Shown here piece by piece: positions 33,034-47,000 of a stretch of 64,000 nt of DNA. Position 1 is the first letter of the stretch; the number at the start of each line of letters is the position of its first letter. The DNA is taken from NCBI GenBank assembly GCA_001630475.1, contig KV419455.1, positions 1-64,000 on the forward strand, written 5' to 3'. The notes under the pieces are model-generated. The model saw nothing but the letters and a program-made list of their open reading frames with translations, was not told the DNA's origin and did no database searches. A program made the position numbers and the translations under genes. This DNA comes from Sistotremastrum niveocremeum HHB9708. Taxonomy: Eukaryota; Basidiomycota; Agaricomycetes; Sistotremastrales; Sistotremastraceae.

Positions 33034-33627
33034 ACGCTCGGAGAAATAAAATCAAAATATTCTTTGGCATAATCTCCCGGGGAATATTCACAATAAACTC
33101 CAGCCTATTCTCTGGCCTAATCGGACGACGCTTATTCAGAATCTAGACCTTCATATTCTGTCCGTAATCTCCGTGATATTCTTCGACCTAAATTCAGAAT
33201 AAACTTCGAATTTTCTTTGAATAATCCGCGGGGATTACCGTGACTTGCGTCCTGTGTCCGCGAGATTCAACGACCGTAGATCTGGGAATGAGAGCCGAAG
33301 TCACAGATTAAGACGTACAAGATAAAACAGGCTTTCTAACCGCCAGCACAGACACAGCGTGGCTTGCACGACACGGACTTCAAGCTCAACGACTTTTTGG
33401 ATTTACTATGACATTTCTGGAAATTTCTTCTTCCCTCGCAGGACTACCTAAAATGCACGGAGCAAGGGCATCTCTGAGCACATGGGCTAACCAAATTTCA
33501 AGTTCAGCCTCGAAATTTTCCTATTGCGTCCGACACGAAACAAGTCCGCCCGGCAGCTCTGCGTCAGCTTTGATCGCTCGTCTCTTGTCTCTAGTCGAAA
33601 GTAACTCAGGCACCGCGTCTTTTCCAA

Positions 33628-34829
33628 ATGTGTCCAGATATCAACTCTCTATTCGACGCTCATAATCAAAGGGAAGAGCCGGCACGTATCTCGACCCCGG
33701 ATTCAATGGAATCAATTGAAAGCGAGGAGCTGCCCGCTTTCTTTACCGAGCGCAATGGACGGCGATATCACGTCCAGTCTAACTCGACTTATCCCCTCCC
33801 ATGCGACGACCGTGAGCAGCAAGTAACTAATCATCTCTCCGATCTCCCTCATCCGCAGCCAATCTGACTCTATCTCGATTTGATCACCTTGCATTGCCCT
33901 CATAGAGATTGAACGCACAACACATCCTATTAAAGCAGATCCTCCAAACCAATTACATTGGCCAGATTGGGCAAATTCTTAATGCTCCTGGCCAATCGCA
34001 TGGTTCGGCAAGGCCCAAAATCGTTCTTGATTTGTGCACGGGCACCGGCATCTGGCTCACGGAGACCGCTACCGACTTTCCACGAGTTCACTGCATCGGT
34101 GTCGATATGGGTAAGCAGCTCATTTATCGCAAACGTTCCTCTCTGATGCCCCTTCCCAGTCCCTATCGCGACTCGCTATCCTGAGAATAATGTCCGTTTT
34201 GAGGTCCACAATCTCCTGAGTGGAATTAGTTGTAGAGATGCGTCCGTGGATATCATCCACGCGCGAGATATCCTCCTTGGGGTGATTGTTTGTCCCAGCT
34301 CTCCCGATCATAATCCACTAACTATCCACCTAAACAGTTCCCATCTCCGCGCCTTCCGGCGTTAATTCGTGAAATAGCCAGGGTCCTAATTCCAGGCGGA
34401 CTCTTCGCATCAGGGGAGATCCACCTCTCAGTCCATACACCCAACGGCATCGATCCATTCACATACTGTCCGAACACCGCTCGATTCTTCCAATCCCTTC
34501 GTCAAGTTCTCGAATCCCTCTCTCACCCGTCTATCGGTCCCGCCTATCTCTTCAATCTCCTCTCAACCCGCAACTCCGCATTCGAAATTACACAACGTAA
34601 TTTCTACACAATCCCCCTCGGCGGATTCTCCTCCGACCCACAAATCCGCGAAGTAGGAATGCGCTGGGCCAACCTAATGCACGATTTCGCGCTGTCCATT
34701 CGCGAGATTATGGATCGCGCAATCGGTAGAGAGAGCTGGGATAATATTATAAGGGGGTTCAATGAAGACATCACCTCTCGCAGGGAAATGGTGATGCATT
34801 ATCATACCCTCTCTGCGATAAAGAGGTAA
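33628..34829 (+). CDS. Class I SAM-dependent methyltransferase (337 aa)
   Basis: Four exons, 33628-33822, 33906-34110, 34160-34281 and 34338-34829, total 1014 nt with consistent phases. The SAM-binding motif I is VLDLCTGTGIW (after PKI), followed by VHCIGVDM (acidic end of strand 2), NVRFEVHNLL, VDIIHARDILLG (motif for strand 4) and IREIARVLIPGGLFASGE (the post-motif common in class I methyltransferases). The family is the broad fungal type that includes LaeA-like and small-molecule enzymes, so the substrate cannot be named. Convergent with aconitase (3' ends 532 bp apart). It marks the border between the accessory block and the conserved stretch. Confidence 0.85.
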
Positions 34830-35360
34830 ATGCCTCAGGCTCACCACCACGCTTGTCACGACATGCCGCATCCGAATTTTCTCGTTCTGTCTTCCGTTGT
34901 TCGTTTTCTTGTGTTGTTTGCTTTGGAATATGCTCACCCCTTTCGTATCTGGCTCATTTTGTGCTATCGATGAAGTGCATGGTCGAAGAGACCATGGGCG
35001 TCAATCAATAGCAAAGACTATCCCCCGCTCTCACGCTTCCTTGTTTCGTCTTCTTGATTTTGTACACAGCTTTCGGTCTGCAGCTTTCCCCCCTCTCCCG
35101 CCTTGTTGATTGATCTTCCCTGTTCCACGTTGTCAAACAAATACTGAGAATAAAATTTCTACTTGAAAAGAATGGAGAATGAGAGAGAAAAATACTTTAT
35201 TTTAAGCCCGACGTTACTACATCGAACCAGTCCAGTACAATTTCGATAAAATTGTATGTGCAGAAACGTGAAAAACTATGTACAGCATGGAAAGGGTAAG
35301 ACGTAAAAGAGAATCATAACATTGGTTAACGAGTTCATTGAATCATTCTAGACTTCTTCT
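34830..35360. other. 3' intergenic space
   Basis: Between two converging 3' ends; T-rich on plus and A-rich further on, as expected for two 3' UTRs. No gene seen. Confidence 0.6.
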
Positions 35361-38179
35361 TCAGTTGCCTTTCGCATGCGCCGCCATCTATACATATATG
35401 AGTCGTCGATCGAAAGAATTAAGTGGGGATGGACATACCAGGTTCAATGCAGATCCAGCCTTGAACCAAGCAATCTGGCCCTCATTGAAAGAATGAGCCA
35501 ACTCGATCTCCTCCTTCGATCCATCTTTATGCTTGACCGCCAACGTCAAGTTCTTCCCAGGCGAGAACGACTCCAATCCAAGGATATCAACCTTATCATC
35601 AGGCTTGATCTTCTCATAATCATCAGGATTGACGAAAGTAAGCGCGAGCATGCCCTGCTTCTTCAAGTTGGTTTCATGGATACGAGCGAAGGAGCGAGTG
35701 ATGATAGCGAGACCGCCGAGGAAACGAGGTTCGAGAGCGGCGTGTTCACGAGATGAACCTTCACCGTAGTTGTGGTCGCCTACGACGACCCATTTGATGC
35801 CGTGATCGCGGTAGTAAGCGGCGACGGTGGGAACGGGACCCCATTCACCAGTCTCTTGATTTTGGATCTTGTTAGCTTCACCGTTAGCTTCGTTGATGGC
35901 GCCAATCAAGCAGTTCTCTGCAATCAAAGTTAGCCGAAGTTAGATGCGCATGAGCGATACGACGTACGAGAGATGTTCTGGAGATGTCCACGGTACTTGA
36001 GCCAAGGTCCACCGGCACTGATGTGATCAGTAGCTAGAAAGCGTTGTAATCAAAATCTTTTCATCTTCGTATGATAGAATGAATACGTACTGCATTTGCC
36101 CTTAACCTTGATCAGGACGGGAAGATCAGTAGGGGTCTTTCCATCCCACTTCTCGAAAGGCGTCAAGAGTTGGAGACGATCGCTCTGAGGGTTAACAGCA
36201 ACTTGTACGCTAGCTCTATCCTCAGGAGGAGGTTGGAAAGTGTTCTGGCCAGGATCGTATCCGCGAGGAGGAAGCTCGTTTCCGGAGGGGTCCGAGAACT
36301 TGAAGGTCTTGCCATCAGAACCGGTCAAGCTGTCAGTCAAAGGGTTGAAAGAGAGCGATCCGGCGAAGGCCATTGCGGTGACGATGTCGGGAGAAGCGAC
36401 GAAGGCGTGGGTGGCAGGGTTAGCGTCGTTACGTCCAGTGAAGTTACGGTTGTACGAAGTGATGACTGCGTGATAGAGAATAAGGAATTATCCCGAACGT
36501 AGAGAAGAAAGAGACGCACTGGTGTTAGCTTCACCCTTCTTCACATCCCGTCTGTCCCATTGACCGATACAAGGTCCGCAAGCATTAGCCAAGACCAATC
36601 CACCGACAGCCTCGAAAGCACCAATCTGTCCATCTCTCTCAATCGTAGCACGAACTTGCTCAGATCCAGGAGTGATAGTGAACTTGCTCTTAACCTCGAG
36701 TCCATGTTCGGAAGCCTCACGTGCGATAGAAGCTGAGCGAGACATATCCTCGTACGAAGAGTTGGTGCATGAACCGATAAGCGCAACCTTGACTTCATCA
36801 GGCCAGTTATTCTTCTTCGCCTCTTCTGCGAACTTGGAGATAGGCGTAGCGAGATCCGGAGTGAAGGGTCCGTTAATGTGGGGCTCGAGCTCAGAGAGGT
36901 TCTAGCGCGGACGGAAATGAGAATGATGTCATTGCATGGAGAGATTAAGCACGTACGATATCGATGACCTGGTCGTATTCGCAGCCTTCATCCGGTTTGA
37001 GGTTATGTGCGAAGCTGCGAGCGTACTTGGCGATTTCTCCACGCTTGGTAGCGTTCAAGTAATCCTCCATGCGAGAGTTGAAAGGGAAGACCGAGGTAGT
37101 AGCACCAATTTCAGCACCCATGTTGCAAATAGTTCCCATACCCGTGCATGAGAGCGATTCGACACCAGGACCAGTATATTCGACGATGGCACCCGTTCCA
37201 CCCTTGACGGTGAGGATTCCAGCAACCTTGAGGATGACGTCTACAACGCAAGCGAACGACTCAGCACGACTCGGACGCGATACAAGAACAGTAATTCCGT
37301 ACCTTTCGGAGAAGTCCATCCACTAATCTTTCCAGTGAGGTTAACGCCGATAACCTTTGGGCATTTAAGTTCCCAAGGAATGTTCGCCATAACATCGACA
37401 GCATCAGCACCGCCAACACCGCATGCAATCATGCCCAATCCACCGGCGTTAGGAGTATGTGAGTCGGTACCGATCATAAGTCCACCGGGGAACGCGTAGT
37501 TCTCGAGGATAATTTGATGGATGATTCCTGAGCCAGGTCTCCAGAAACCCATGCCGTATTTCGCAGTTGCTGTAGCGAGGAAATCGTAGACTTCCTTGTT
37601 GATGTCAATAGCGCGAGCGAGATCCTTAGCGCCGCCTATCTGTGCCTCGATAAGATGGTCACAGTGGACGGTGGTAGGAACGGCAGTGGTAGGCATGCCA
37701 GCGGACATGAATTGAAGAATGGCCATCTATATGCATGTACTGAGCGAAATGAAGTGCACGGGAGGCGCAATACGTACCTGGGCGGTAGCATCTTGACACG
37801 CGACACGCTGGAGGTGGGCTAAGCGACGACGACACGCAAGATAAGACATAAAGAACTCACATCAGGTCTCAATTTCAAATAACTAACACCACGAGTGATA
37901 TCCTGTCCATGAGGATCGTCCAAATGCCCATATAAAATTTTCTCCGATAAAGTCAACGGTCGGTTCAACCTGTCCTCACCTCATCAGCACGTCGTCCAGA
38001 ACACAACAACGAGGGATAACATACCTAGATTTGACAACAGCGAGATTATCTTCAATCCTCTGATAGTTGATATATGCGCCTTTCTCGAGGAGAGACATGG
38101 CGACTTTGGTATCGCCTATCCGGGGAGCAGCGGTGGCCATGCCAGCAGACACCGCTCTCTGTAAAGACTTGACGAGCAT
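35361..38179 (-). CDS. ACO1: Aconitate hydratase, mitochondrial
   Basis: Converts citrate to isocitrate in the TCA cycle in the mitochondrial matrix, using a 4Fe-4S cluster. The start at 38179 ([20 protein letters not shown]) gives a basic amphipathic presequence; an in-frame ATG at 38206 would add nine residues. Family signatures follow in order: [63 protein letters not shown] and [12 protein letters not shown] (first cluster Cys). Next come [13 protein letters not shown] (second and third Cys), [38 protein letters not shown] and [19 protein letters not shown]. It ends [11 protein letters not shown] after a final short intron. Length about 780 aa, normal for the family. All expected cluster ligands are present. 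Confidence 0.97.
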
Positions 38180-38467
38180 CGCTGACCTCGACGGAGGGTT
38201 GAACATCGTTGCTCGCAGTCTCGACGACGACGAACGACGTATACGACGTAGATGGTGGAGCAGAAGAAGATTGAGCGACCAAGGAACAAAGCCGACCTCG
38301 TTCGGATACTCGGACTCGGAGCACACAGCGAATGGGCGGGACGGGAATGGTATTACGTGATCCCACGTGTTATTCTTTATCTCGCGTGATTTACACTTTA
38401 TCTCCGCCTTATCCCCGATAATTCTGCTTTATATTCTTCTTCTTCGTCTTCCACTATTTGATACACG
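38180..38467. promoter_or_regulatory. Promoter space of aconitase
   Basis: Short gap between the importin stop and the aconitase start on the same strand; it must hold the aconitase promoter. No TATA-like box obvious. Confidence 0.4.
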
Positions 38468-41400
38468 CTACGCCAGAGTCGCATACCCAAAACTCGAATT
38501 CTCAAGTCCCCGCGCGATAATCGAAAACTGCTGCGCTGCATCTCTCGTCTTCTTCGACGACCGAGAACTACGCGTCGGGATCAAAGTCACTCGTAAGATA
38601 TAGCTCACGGACACGGAGTCAGAACGGAAAACATACGCGGTAACAGCTTTAAGAAATTGCTCCTTCGCTTCCCGATTCGCTTTTCCCGGGATAGCATCCT
38701 CCTACCCTTCATCAGCCCCAGCCTCTCTTCTAATTCAGAAATACGCACCTCGAATAAAATTTCTTGCATCCATACGCGTCCTCTCTCCCGCCTCTTACTC
38801 ATTAAATTCGTCAAGACCTCGACGACGTTCTGGAGTGCTGAGCGGGGTGCGACGCCCGCTATATCGTATATCACGGCTCGCATGATACTCTTCCCGTAGC
38901 CCTCCGTCAGTATCTCCGCTTCCGCTTCCAGATCCGAATTGCCCAGCACTTGGTTTATCAGCGAGTTCTGACGGAAGACCGAGTCAGTTCCAAATCACAG
39001 AGGCCGTCGAGCGTAGTGGGGCGAGCGAAGGAGAGAGTGTATGCGGAGGAAGAGACGCACAAGAAACAGGCAAGCAGCAACCAACGAATACCTCTCCTGC
39101 ATCCCCATAGCAGCCCCCGCAAACCTCATAACCGCATCCAACGCAACTCTCGGAATCAAAAATAACGCTTTGACAAAGTGCAAAGCTACCATCTCCAGAC
39201 ACTCCAAAAGCGCCCTCACGACGTCCGGATTCTGCTTAACATCATCAGTCTTTTGTCCCGAACAAAAGAGGAGGGAAGGAAGAAACGCACATCATCCATA
39301 ACGCCCACCCCTCCTAAGAAACCCAACACACCCTCCAACACACCCGGCAGAACTCTCACCAAAACTCCCAAATTCTCCTCACTACCTCCCCCCTTTAACG
39401 TCCCGAAATCCGGAGGGTTAAGTTGGAGGATGAGTCGAGAGAGGAGGGAGATGTATATTGCCGATGGGGGAGTGGGAGTGGGAGTGGAGAGGATTGATGA
39501 GATTAGGATGAGGAGGGGGGGAGCGGGGAGTGTTAGGAGTGTCGTGTCGGATGGGAGGGATGTTATTGCTTTTAATAAATCGCTCAGGGACTATCAACGC
39601 GACGCGAGAGCGAAGCGCAAACGTCAGTCAATATCGGAGAGAAGGCAAAGAAGGACATACATCACCAACCCCCGCATCCCCGCCCCAAACCCCCAGTACA
39701 CCTTCAACAACACCCACAAGTCCCTCCCTAACCCTCCTCATCCTCTCATCCCCTCTAGCCCTCTCGAGCTCCTCCGCCTCCTGCGGACTCGGTTCGTCAA
39801 GAATCCATGTATTTTCAGAGCCTTGGGTGAGACCGCGGGCACAGCCTGTTAGAGCTTCTAGTTGACATATGAGGAGCGCGCGTGCGTCGAGAGGTAACTG
39901 GAGGTGAACGAAGGTCAGCGCGAATGTAGAGGGAGAGAAGAGGGGAGAAGAAGAGGGGGGAGGGAAGGGTGAGGGTGAGGGGAGAGGAACTGACCTGTGA
40001 TGTATCCCGCAAAGCTTCCCATATCCTCCCAACAACAGGACTAACAATAGCCTCCAACGGTCCAATCTGTTCCTCAACCGGAAGCGCTTGAACGACACTC
40101 GCTATACTCTCTATAACCTTTGCTTTTTCCGTATCCTATCGCCTTCGTCAGCACTGCTCTGGAACGGTGCAGAACACGAAACGAAGAAGCGGGGTAGAAA
40201 TGTGGAGAATGGGGGAGAATAAGAACGGAGGAATGGAGCGAAAAAGAGAAGGAAGGGGGGGTAATGGTGAGGGGAGGGGACTTACGGGTATTCCGCCGAT
40301 TTGGGAGTATAGTTCTCCAAATCCCGCTATCGCCCCAGAGCGTGCAAGAACACCTCGATTCGCATCGCACAGATCTCTCAATGCATTCGCTGCACTTAAT
40401 ATTAACAAATCCTGCTCTACGCTTGTTGGTTGTCGGGCTGGTGCATTGATATTGGGAGAGGAAGCAGAGGAGGGTGTGGGTGTGGATGATGAGGTGAGGG
40501 CTGAGACGACGTATGACAAGACGGTCATTAAGAGCGGTGTAGGCTGTAGAGTGAACCACGTCGCGTAAGCCCCTACATCCAATCCTCAACATCACCGTCC
40601 ATTCATCCTTGATCAAAGGAGTGACATACCGATCATGCCTACAGCAGTTTTCCGAACAGCCTCCCTTCCACTTTCTCTCCCTCCATTCGTTCCTCCAGTC
40701 GTCGTGTTGAGAGTGGTGTTGGGGATGGGGGCACCGGTGATCGACTCTCCGCCGGGGAGACGACCCAGGACCTCCGATGAGAATAATCTCTCCAGGTGAG
40801 GATTAGGAGTAAGTGGGACTGATTCTTGGACGGAGGATATACAATGTAACGTCGCCTCCACACCCTACCCCCACAACATCAGATAAATTATCCTCGAGGG
40901 AAGTAGGGATGGGACGTACCTCCCATGGATCACCCTCCCTTCGCGCAGCCAATTCCGCGATAAGACAATCCACATAATATTGGAGAAGATCGTCCCGAAG
41001 GATATAATACGCATTTATAAGCGTATCGCCTACATCCCGTCGATACCTACACCCCACAACCCAAATCAATACCGCCATCAAATTTATAGGATAAAAGAAG
41101 ACGTACACATTGAACTTGTCTCGCTGGTCTTTCATCCACCCCCTCAACTCCTCCCTCGGAGGCCACTGCACCTTCCGTTTAAGAATCTTGATAAGGTGCA
41201 TATAAAGCTCCGTAGCGATCTTCCACTGTTCTTTCGCATCCCCTCCTCCCTCTACCCCATCCCCATCATTCGTAGTCCCCGCACTCAAACCGCTGGCATC
41301 TCTAAACATCTCCGCCACCTCATCATCAACATTCCCTTCAGAATCTCCAAATCTCCCTCTCACAAAATCCGCTCCCCATATACCTTCTTGTAGAAGATAC

Positions 41401-42807
41401 CAAAAACCAAGACACATCTCGCTCTCTTCTTCGTCTACTCCATAATACCCCTCTAATCCCATATACGCTAACATCAGTCTGAGGAAAGTTTGAACAGGGG
41501 GAGAGAGGAGGTGAGTTGATATGTATGATGTGCTGTGGTCTGCCAGGGCTGTGAGGAGGAGAAGGAGGGCGTGTGAGGTTGGTGCTATTATTCTATTAGT
41601 ACGAATAAAAATTTGAGAGGAGGGGGGACGTACATTCAATACCATCGTTGAATATCCCCATTCCACGTCTATGTATCCACTCCAAAAGTGGCACAGTAAG
41701 AATTCTAACACCCCCTCCATCACTCAACGTACTCCGCCCCAACACCTCTCCCAAAACCCTACTCGCCGCCTCAAACACTCCCTCAAACGCTCCCTCTGAA
41801 CCAGAATTCAAAATTGAACCAGAATGCGGATCAGTACCAGGACCAGAATCGAGGAGGGATATGAGGAGGGGTATGAGAGGTGTAAGATCGTTTGCGGGGA
41901 GACCCCAGCCGATCCATGATTCGAGACATTGAAGGGCTGAGATTAACTCATGGGAAGGTACGGAAGGGAGGGTGAGGCTGTTTCGTACGGCTCGGGCGAG
42001 GGTGGGTGTGAAATCTATTAGGGACTGTTCCATTCGAGCTCTACATCCATCCATCCATCCATTAGAATTAATGTTGTGGGGGAAAGGAAAGGGGGACGTA
42101 CTTGGGACCGGGGAGAAGGTCTGCAGTGGTTATTTCTTCAGCTACGATGCTCAGAAATTCAAGTATCGAGCTCGGTTCCGCCCCTCCTCTTTCTAAAGAG
42201 GATACAGCGTCCCTAATCCAGTCGGGCCATCCCGATGGATTCGTCGGAGCCAATTTCAGAGCTAATGTCGTCAACTGCCAGCCCACGGTCAGCATGGCCA
42301 GGATGCGGGGGGAAGGAGGGAGGACGTACGGCGATGAATAGTTTTCGAATTATTATTTTATTTCGACGGGCTGAGATAGCGCGCGATGTAAGACCCAATA
42401 ACAGATCTTTCAAAGCCCCCCTTCTATCCTCCGGAAACTCGTCCCTGCATCATCCAACTGAGATTAAATTCGACGTACAGGATAATACAAGACGTACCAA
42501 TCTCGCGCGATTTTGACCTGAACAGTATGCGCCCCAAAGAACTGAACATTCCCATCATCCCACTCTAGAAACGGTTCAACAAGACCCCATGCCTCGGGCC
42601 TTTTTTGGATATTCAGCAAGTCAGCTTGGATAGATTGTATGGACTGGGCGGAATGCGGGGTCGGTGAGTATGCTTGTTGGATGAGCTGGATGACTGAAAT
42701 ATTGTAATCAGTTGATTGGGAGGGCTTATAGAGCGTACAGATGCTGCTTGGAATATATCTGACTGAGCGAGGACGGGGAGGATGTTCGTTGTTGGATATG
42801 AACTCAT
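38468..42807 (-). CDS. Importin-13/Kap122-type karyopherin (nuclear transport receptor)
   Basis: Large minus gene with many short introns. N-terminal reading is VIQLIQQAYSPTPHSAQSIQ, ADLLNIQKRPEAWGLVEPFL, DDGNVQFFGAHTVQVKIARDW, the import-receptor N-terminal repeat typical of IPO13/TNPO3. Later blocks are WQLTTLALKLAPTNPSGWPD, ILEFLSIVAEEITTADLLPG, LECLESW-like text (ISALQCLESWIGWGLP) and WKIATELYMHLIKILKRKVQWP. The C-terminus reads EQFLKAVTA spliced to ARSSKKTRDAAQQFSIIARG and SSFGYATLA with the stop at 38468, matching importin-13 endings closely. These HEAT-repeat receptors carry cargo through nuclear pores with RanGTP. The first exon (MSSYPTTNILPVLAQSDIFQ) is off by one phase at its junction, so the exact start is unsure. 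Confidence 0.88.
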
Positions 42808-44049
42808 CGATGATCCCGCAAAGGCAAGCGTGGCATGAAAACCAAATAAGCGTACATAACGCGCCATTATCTTTCGTATTTTCTGTTAAATTATCTCTGC
42901 ACATCGGTCGACATGATATTGCTCGGAGCACTAATAAGTTGTCCCAGTTCGTGGCACCCGCAGCCACGGTTTTATTCGTCTGGCGGGTCACCTTCCCAGG
43001 GTGCTCCCAGAAATTTGACAAGCCAATTTACAGCGATTCTGACCATGATTCTGACAGCGAAAAGCTGATCCTTTAATTTGATACGAATCCTGTGCTCTCG
43101 AATCATTCTCTCCCACGAAGCTGTTGAGAAACGATTCGCGTCCTCAGGGGCAAATTTTCATTAGTTCAGCAGTTTTCATTGGTTTTGGAACGGGAAGCAG
43201 AAGATAAGTAATATAGTTTGGAAGTACTAGTACTGTACTGGAGGATCCGGAGTACAAACGAATCCAAGGACCTATATTGATATCATTGGATGGATTGAGT
43301 AATGTTGAAAATATTTCTTGGAAGCGTGACGAAAGTGTCTGCACTGGCATGCAGTACCAATTTGTATCATTTGAATTTAATCGCAGACCATACCGACAGT
43401 GGGCATGTTTGTCGGCATGTTGGACTCACGTTGGCCCGGGTCGGCGAGGATGTTGCTTAGTCAGCACCTCCTTCGTTTGTCCTGACGTGACCGGCCTGAC
43501 CTTCGAGTCCTGTGTTTCGTCTCAGTCAAGGTCTGACTGTATGGGCCAGTTATTCGCGTCAGTTGACGAGGCTGTTCTCAGCTAGATCATTCTGAAGTTA
43601 GGCCCTCCGCAGCTCGCTCTGAACGCGACACACGAACGCGCTCTTTTGTCATCAATTCGAAATATTCTCATGCCGTCACTGGCCACTGGCACCCCAATAT
43701 TACTACCCTGACCAACGTTCAGATTGCCGTGGACGATTTTAGCTCTCGACCTACATGCGCTCATTCACAAGCCACACGTTGCCGCGTCTCTAGCCCAATT
43801 TGGAAGTGGGTTAACTTTGACTTGGAACATAAAATAATCTTATTGGTTCATAGGTGACTGCGGTGCCTTCTAGGAACCAGACCCCGTCACCCCGACAACA
43901 ATGCTAATATTATAGCACAGCCCAAACGGTGCGCCCACTGGCACCTTTTACACAAATTTTACCCGCCAGTTGCCGCCCACCAACTCATCTCAGTACCTAC
44001 TGACTGTATCGCTCCTGGTCTTGTCACCTTGTACCGTTGTGGGACTGCG
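42808..44049. other. Intergenic, no supported gene
   Basis: Shared 5' space of the importin gene (minus) and the DUF6535 gene (plus). An open frame of 102 codons at 43277-43585 is Cys-rich but unsupported. Confidence 0.5.
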
Positions 44050-47000
44050 ATGGCAGCTCAGCCATCAGAGAACCGTCCCGCTGGTCCTGTGCGACCTTCA
44101 TCGATGACCAGAGCGCCACCTGCGTCTCTCAGTTCGTTGGAGACAAAATTTGATAAATTGTTGTCTTTGATTGAGAAGCAAACTGCAGCAGTGGAGCAGC
44201 AAAACATGATGATGGAAAAGCAACACACGGCGATTGAGAAGGAACTCAAAGACCACGGGGAGAAATTGGAGACGATACGGAAAGATGTTGTAAAAAGTGA
44301 GTTTTTCACTTCCTGGATCTTTTGATTGATGTGACTCAACATTTTTAGATGATCAACCGTACGAAGTACGAGAAGTCGAAGATCAACAAACATGGGGAGG
44401 GCTGTGTAAAGAAGCTGTGACTATAACAAAAGAGTCCGTGGGAGAATGGACGACTCTAATGAATGTGTCGCTGGTTTTTGTGAGTAGTCTGTTTAATGGC
44501 CGGATAAAAAGGCCACTGATAGAGTTTGCTAGAATGCCATATTTCTTGCTATTGTGACTGCGTTCATCGTGCCTGTCCTCCAAGACCTTCAAACGCCGAC
44601 TGCCACCGACGCGACTGGCTCATTCGATCCGCATCGGCAGGAAGTCATTGAACAATGGATTGCTTTCTTTCAAATATCCGCTTTCTCTCTCAGCGTCAGT
44701 CAATTCGCCCCCATACATGAACCTGGAATTGATAGCTCCTCACAGGTCTTCAACTCTGCATTATGCGTACTCGGGACTCAATGGGGTGCTCGATTAATCA
44801 CCCGCATCCAAGCCAAGGACTCTCATACTACCGCTATCCACTTTGAGCGCCGCAAAAGAAGTGGGAAAAAGTGGCTTCTTCGACTCACCGGACTCCTCTT
44901 CTTGACTCTGTTACTCTCTATCCTACTCTTCATGAGCGCCTTTCTTATGCAAGCATGGATCGTGGCCTACGTACAGCCTGAGCCGCGACCCATTCTCATC
45001 GCCGCAGCGGCAATCGTTTCAGTAATGGTGCTCACGATATTGATCATCGTTGGAGTGACGACGCTTCATGCGGTTCGCTGGGAAAACTCTCCATTCGAGA
45101 CTCCACTCAGTACCGTGTTGCGCTTGCTTCTGCGCAAAGAACCACCAGCGGAGGAGAGGGTTGAGAACGTGGAAGACTTACTCGAAGTCAAGGAGGAGGA
45201 CGCTCAACCAAGATTCTATGAGATCGAGAACGGACTCAAGCATGCCTTTCATCCCGAGACACTGAAGCTGTATGCAGCTATGGTGATGAACACGACGGAG
45301 ACAGACGTCTTGGAGAAAGCCGTACCTTCTTTTCGGTTTACTCCGTGGCTAGAGGTGCCGGATGGACTGTTCCGACTCTTCGAGGGGGTGTTTCAGCGTT
45401 TTATGGCCACAGACACATCCATCCGTGTCAAAGAGACGGTGGACCACCATTTCCTATCGTTTGGGAGATTTCTTGACCGTGTGCGACGGCGAGCAGATTC
45501 ATCCATACTTCGGTGGTACCGAAAACAATGCGAAGAGTTGTGTTCCCGATCACACGAATCGCATGACAAGTACTTTACGTCATTCGTTGCAGTAGCTTCA
45601 GTGCGGGAACGCAATGAAGATTTGCGAAAGATCTCTAAACTTTCGTACAAAGAATGCATGGGTCAAGTTCTGGCCTCTTACGATCCAAGGAAGACAAGAT
45701 CTCAAGTAGGAGATCGACTAGACGTATATGAATCAGCTGTTGCCAGGTGCAATTCCCTCCTTAGGGATGGAAAGGAAGACAATGTCACGGAAATCACCTC
45801 GGGTCAACATTCCTCCATTCTCATTTCCTATGTCCATGGGCCGCTCTGGAACGACCGTTCCGCAGAATTCCTCATTCGTTCGATCGTGCGAGGACGCGAA
45901 CTCAATTTATTGAGAGAACTAGCCGATTTTCTTTCGGATCCTGGAGTGATCTTCTTCCATCAGGTTGTCCGCATCCTTACCCTTCTTATGCCTGAAGCTT
46001 CTACAACCTTTTCAGTCCCCGGAGACTTCGATCTTACCCGGGCGCTCTTTTGTCTTTTCCGAACCGACCCCAATCCCTATTACTGGGGAGAGCAGAGCGC
46101 TACATTGCTGTTTTACCTCGACCACGGAGCCTTCGATAAATTATCAGATTTTCGCTCCGCGCTGGTTTTTTTTCAATCAGTGTGTCAATAAACCAGACAC
46201 ACCTGCATGGGTCCAAAAACGTGCTGCGTTCTATCTTGAGGAATACACAACCCGCTTCTCCGGTGAGCATCTCTTTCTCTCTAATCTTCTTTTCTCTTTG
46301 TGACACAGTTATTAGAATGCCTGAAACTCTCAGACAACGATCGCACTACACTCATCTCTGACCTGTGTGTGTTCGCTCGTAAATCGCGATCACGGTCGGC
46401 CAACGTTGGTCCCACTGTAACCAAATTCGTGGACGCTTTTGATCGCTGTCGTGTCCACCTGCTCCTGGACGTCCCCATCTTAATCAGCGCAGAAGATCGT
46501 TCTGAGATTCTCAGGTCTCTCATCCGGAATCCAGTTCTCGACTGGTGGAGGATTGAATTATTTGTGTCTCGCATGAAATGGAGTGATAGTGATATCTGGG
46601 ATACCATCTCTCATCATACAAATATCGCGGACACAAACTACGTCCGGTATAGTCTCCTGCCTCTGAATTTTCTTTGCCTTCTTAAGACCAGGCGTTACGC
46701 TCTCCCACACAACGCAGACTTGTCGCCTCTTATCACTTGCATGATTGGCTACAGTAGGTTTCGCCGCAATATCGAGCCGATGTCTTGGAGAACGGATAGC
46801 AACACGTTGATGCATTATATTTCTCAAGGAAATGCTTTCGATCGTGTCGCTGCGCACGACGTGGGCCGTCGCTCTGCTCGGACATTTTTCAACCTTTGTG
46901 CTGGAGACAAATCGGATAATTTCTATAATTATCGGTATCACACCAGCGATGAGACTCGCGACCAAGCAAAGAAATACTTGAAGCGATTAGACCTGCTGGA

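Noticed and set aside
36170-37326. Several plus frames of 75-110 codons
   Set aside because: Antisense to aconitase, which is unambiguous on the minus strand.
39178-39852. 224-codon plus frame rich in Pro and Arg
   Set aside because: Antisense to exons of the importin-13-like gene, whose minus-strand frame and splice sites are conserved.
43277-43585. Cys-rich 102-codon plus frame in the importin/DUF6535 spacer
   Set aside because: No splice partners, no domain, ordinary intergenic composition.
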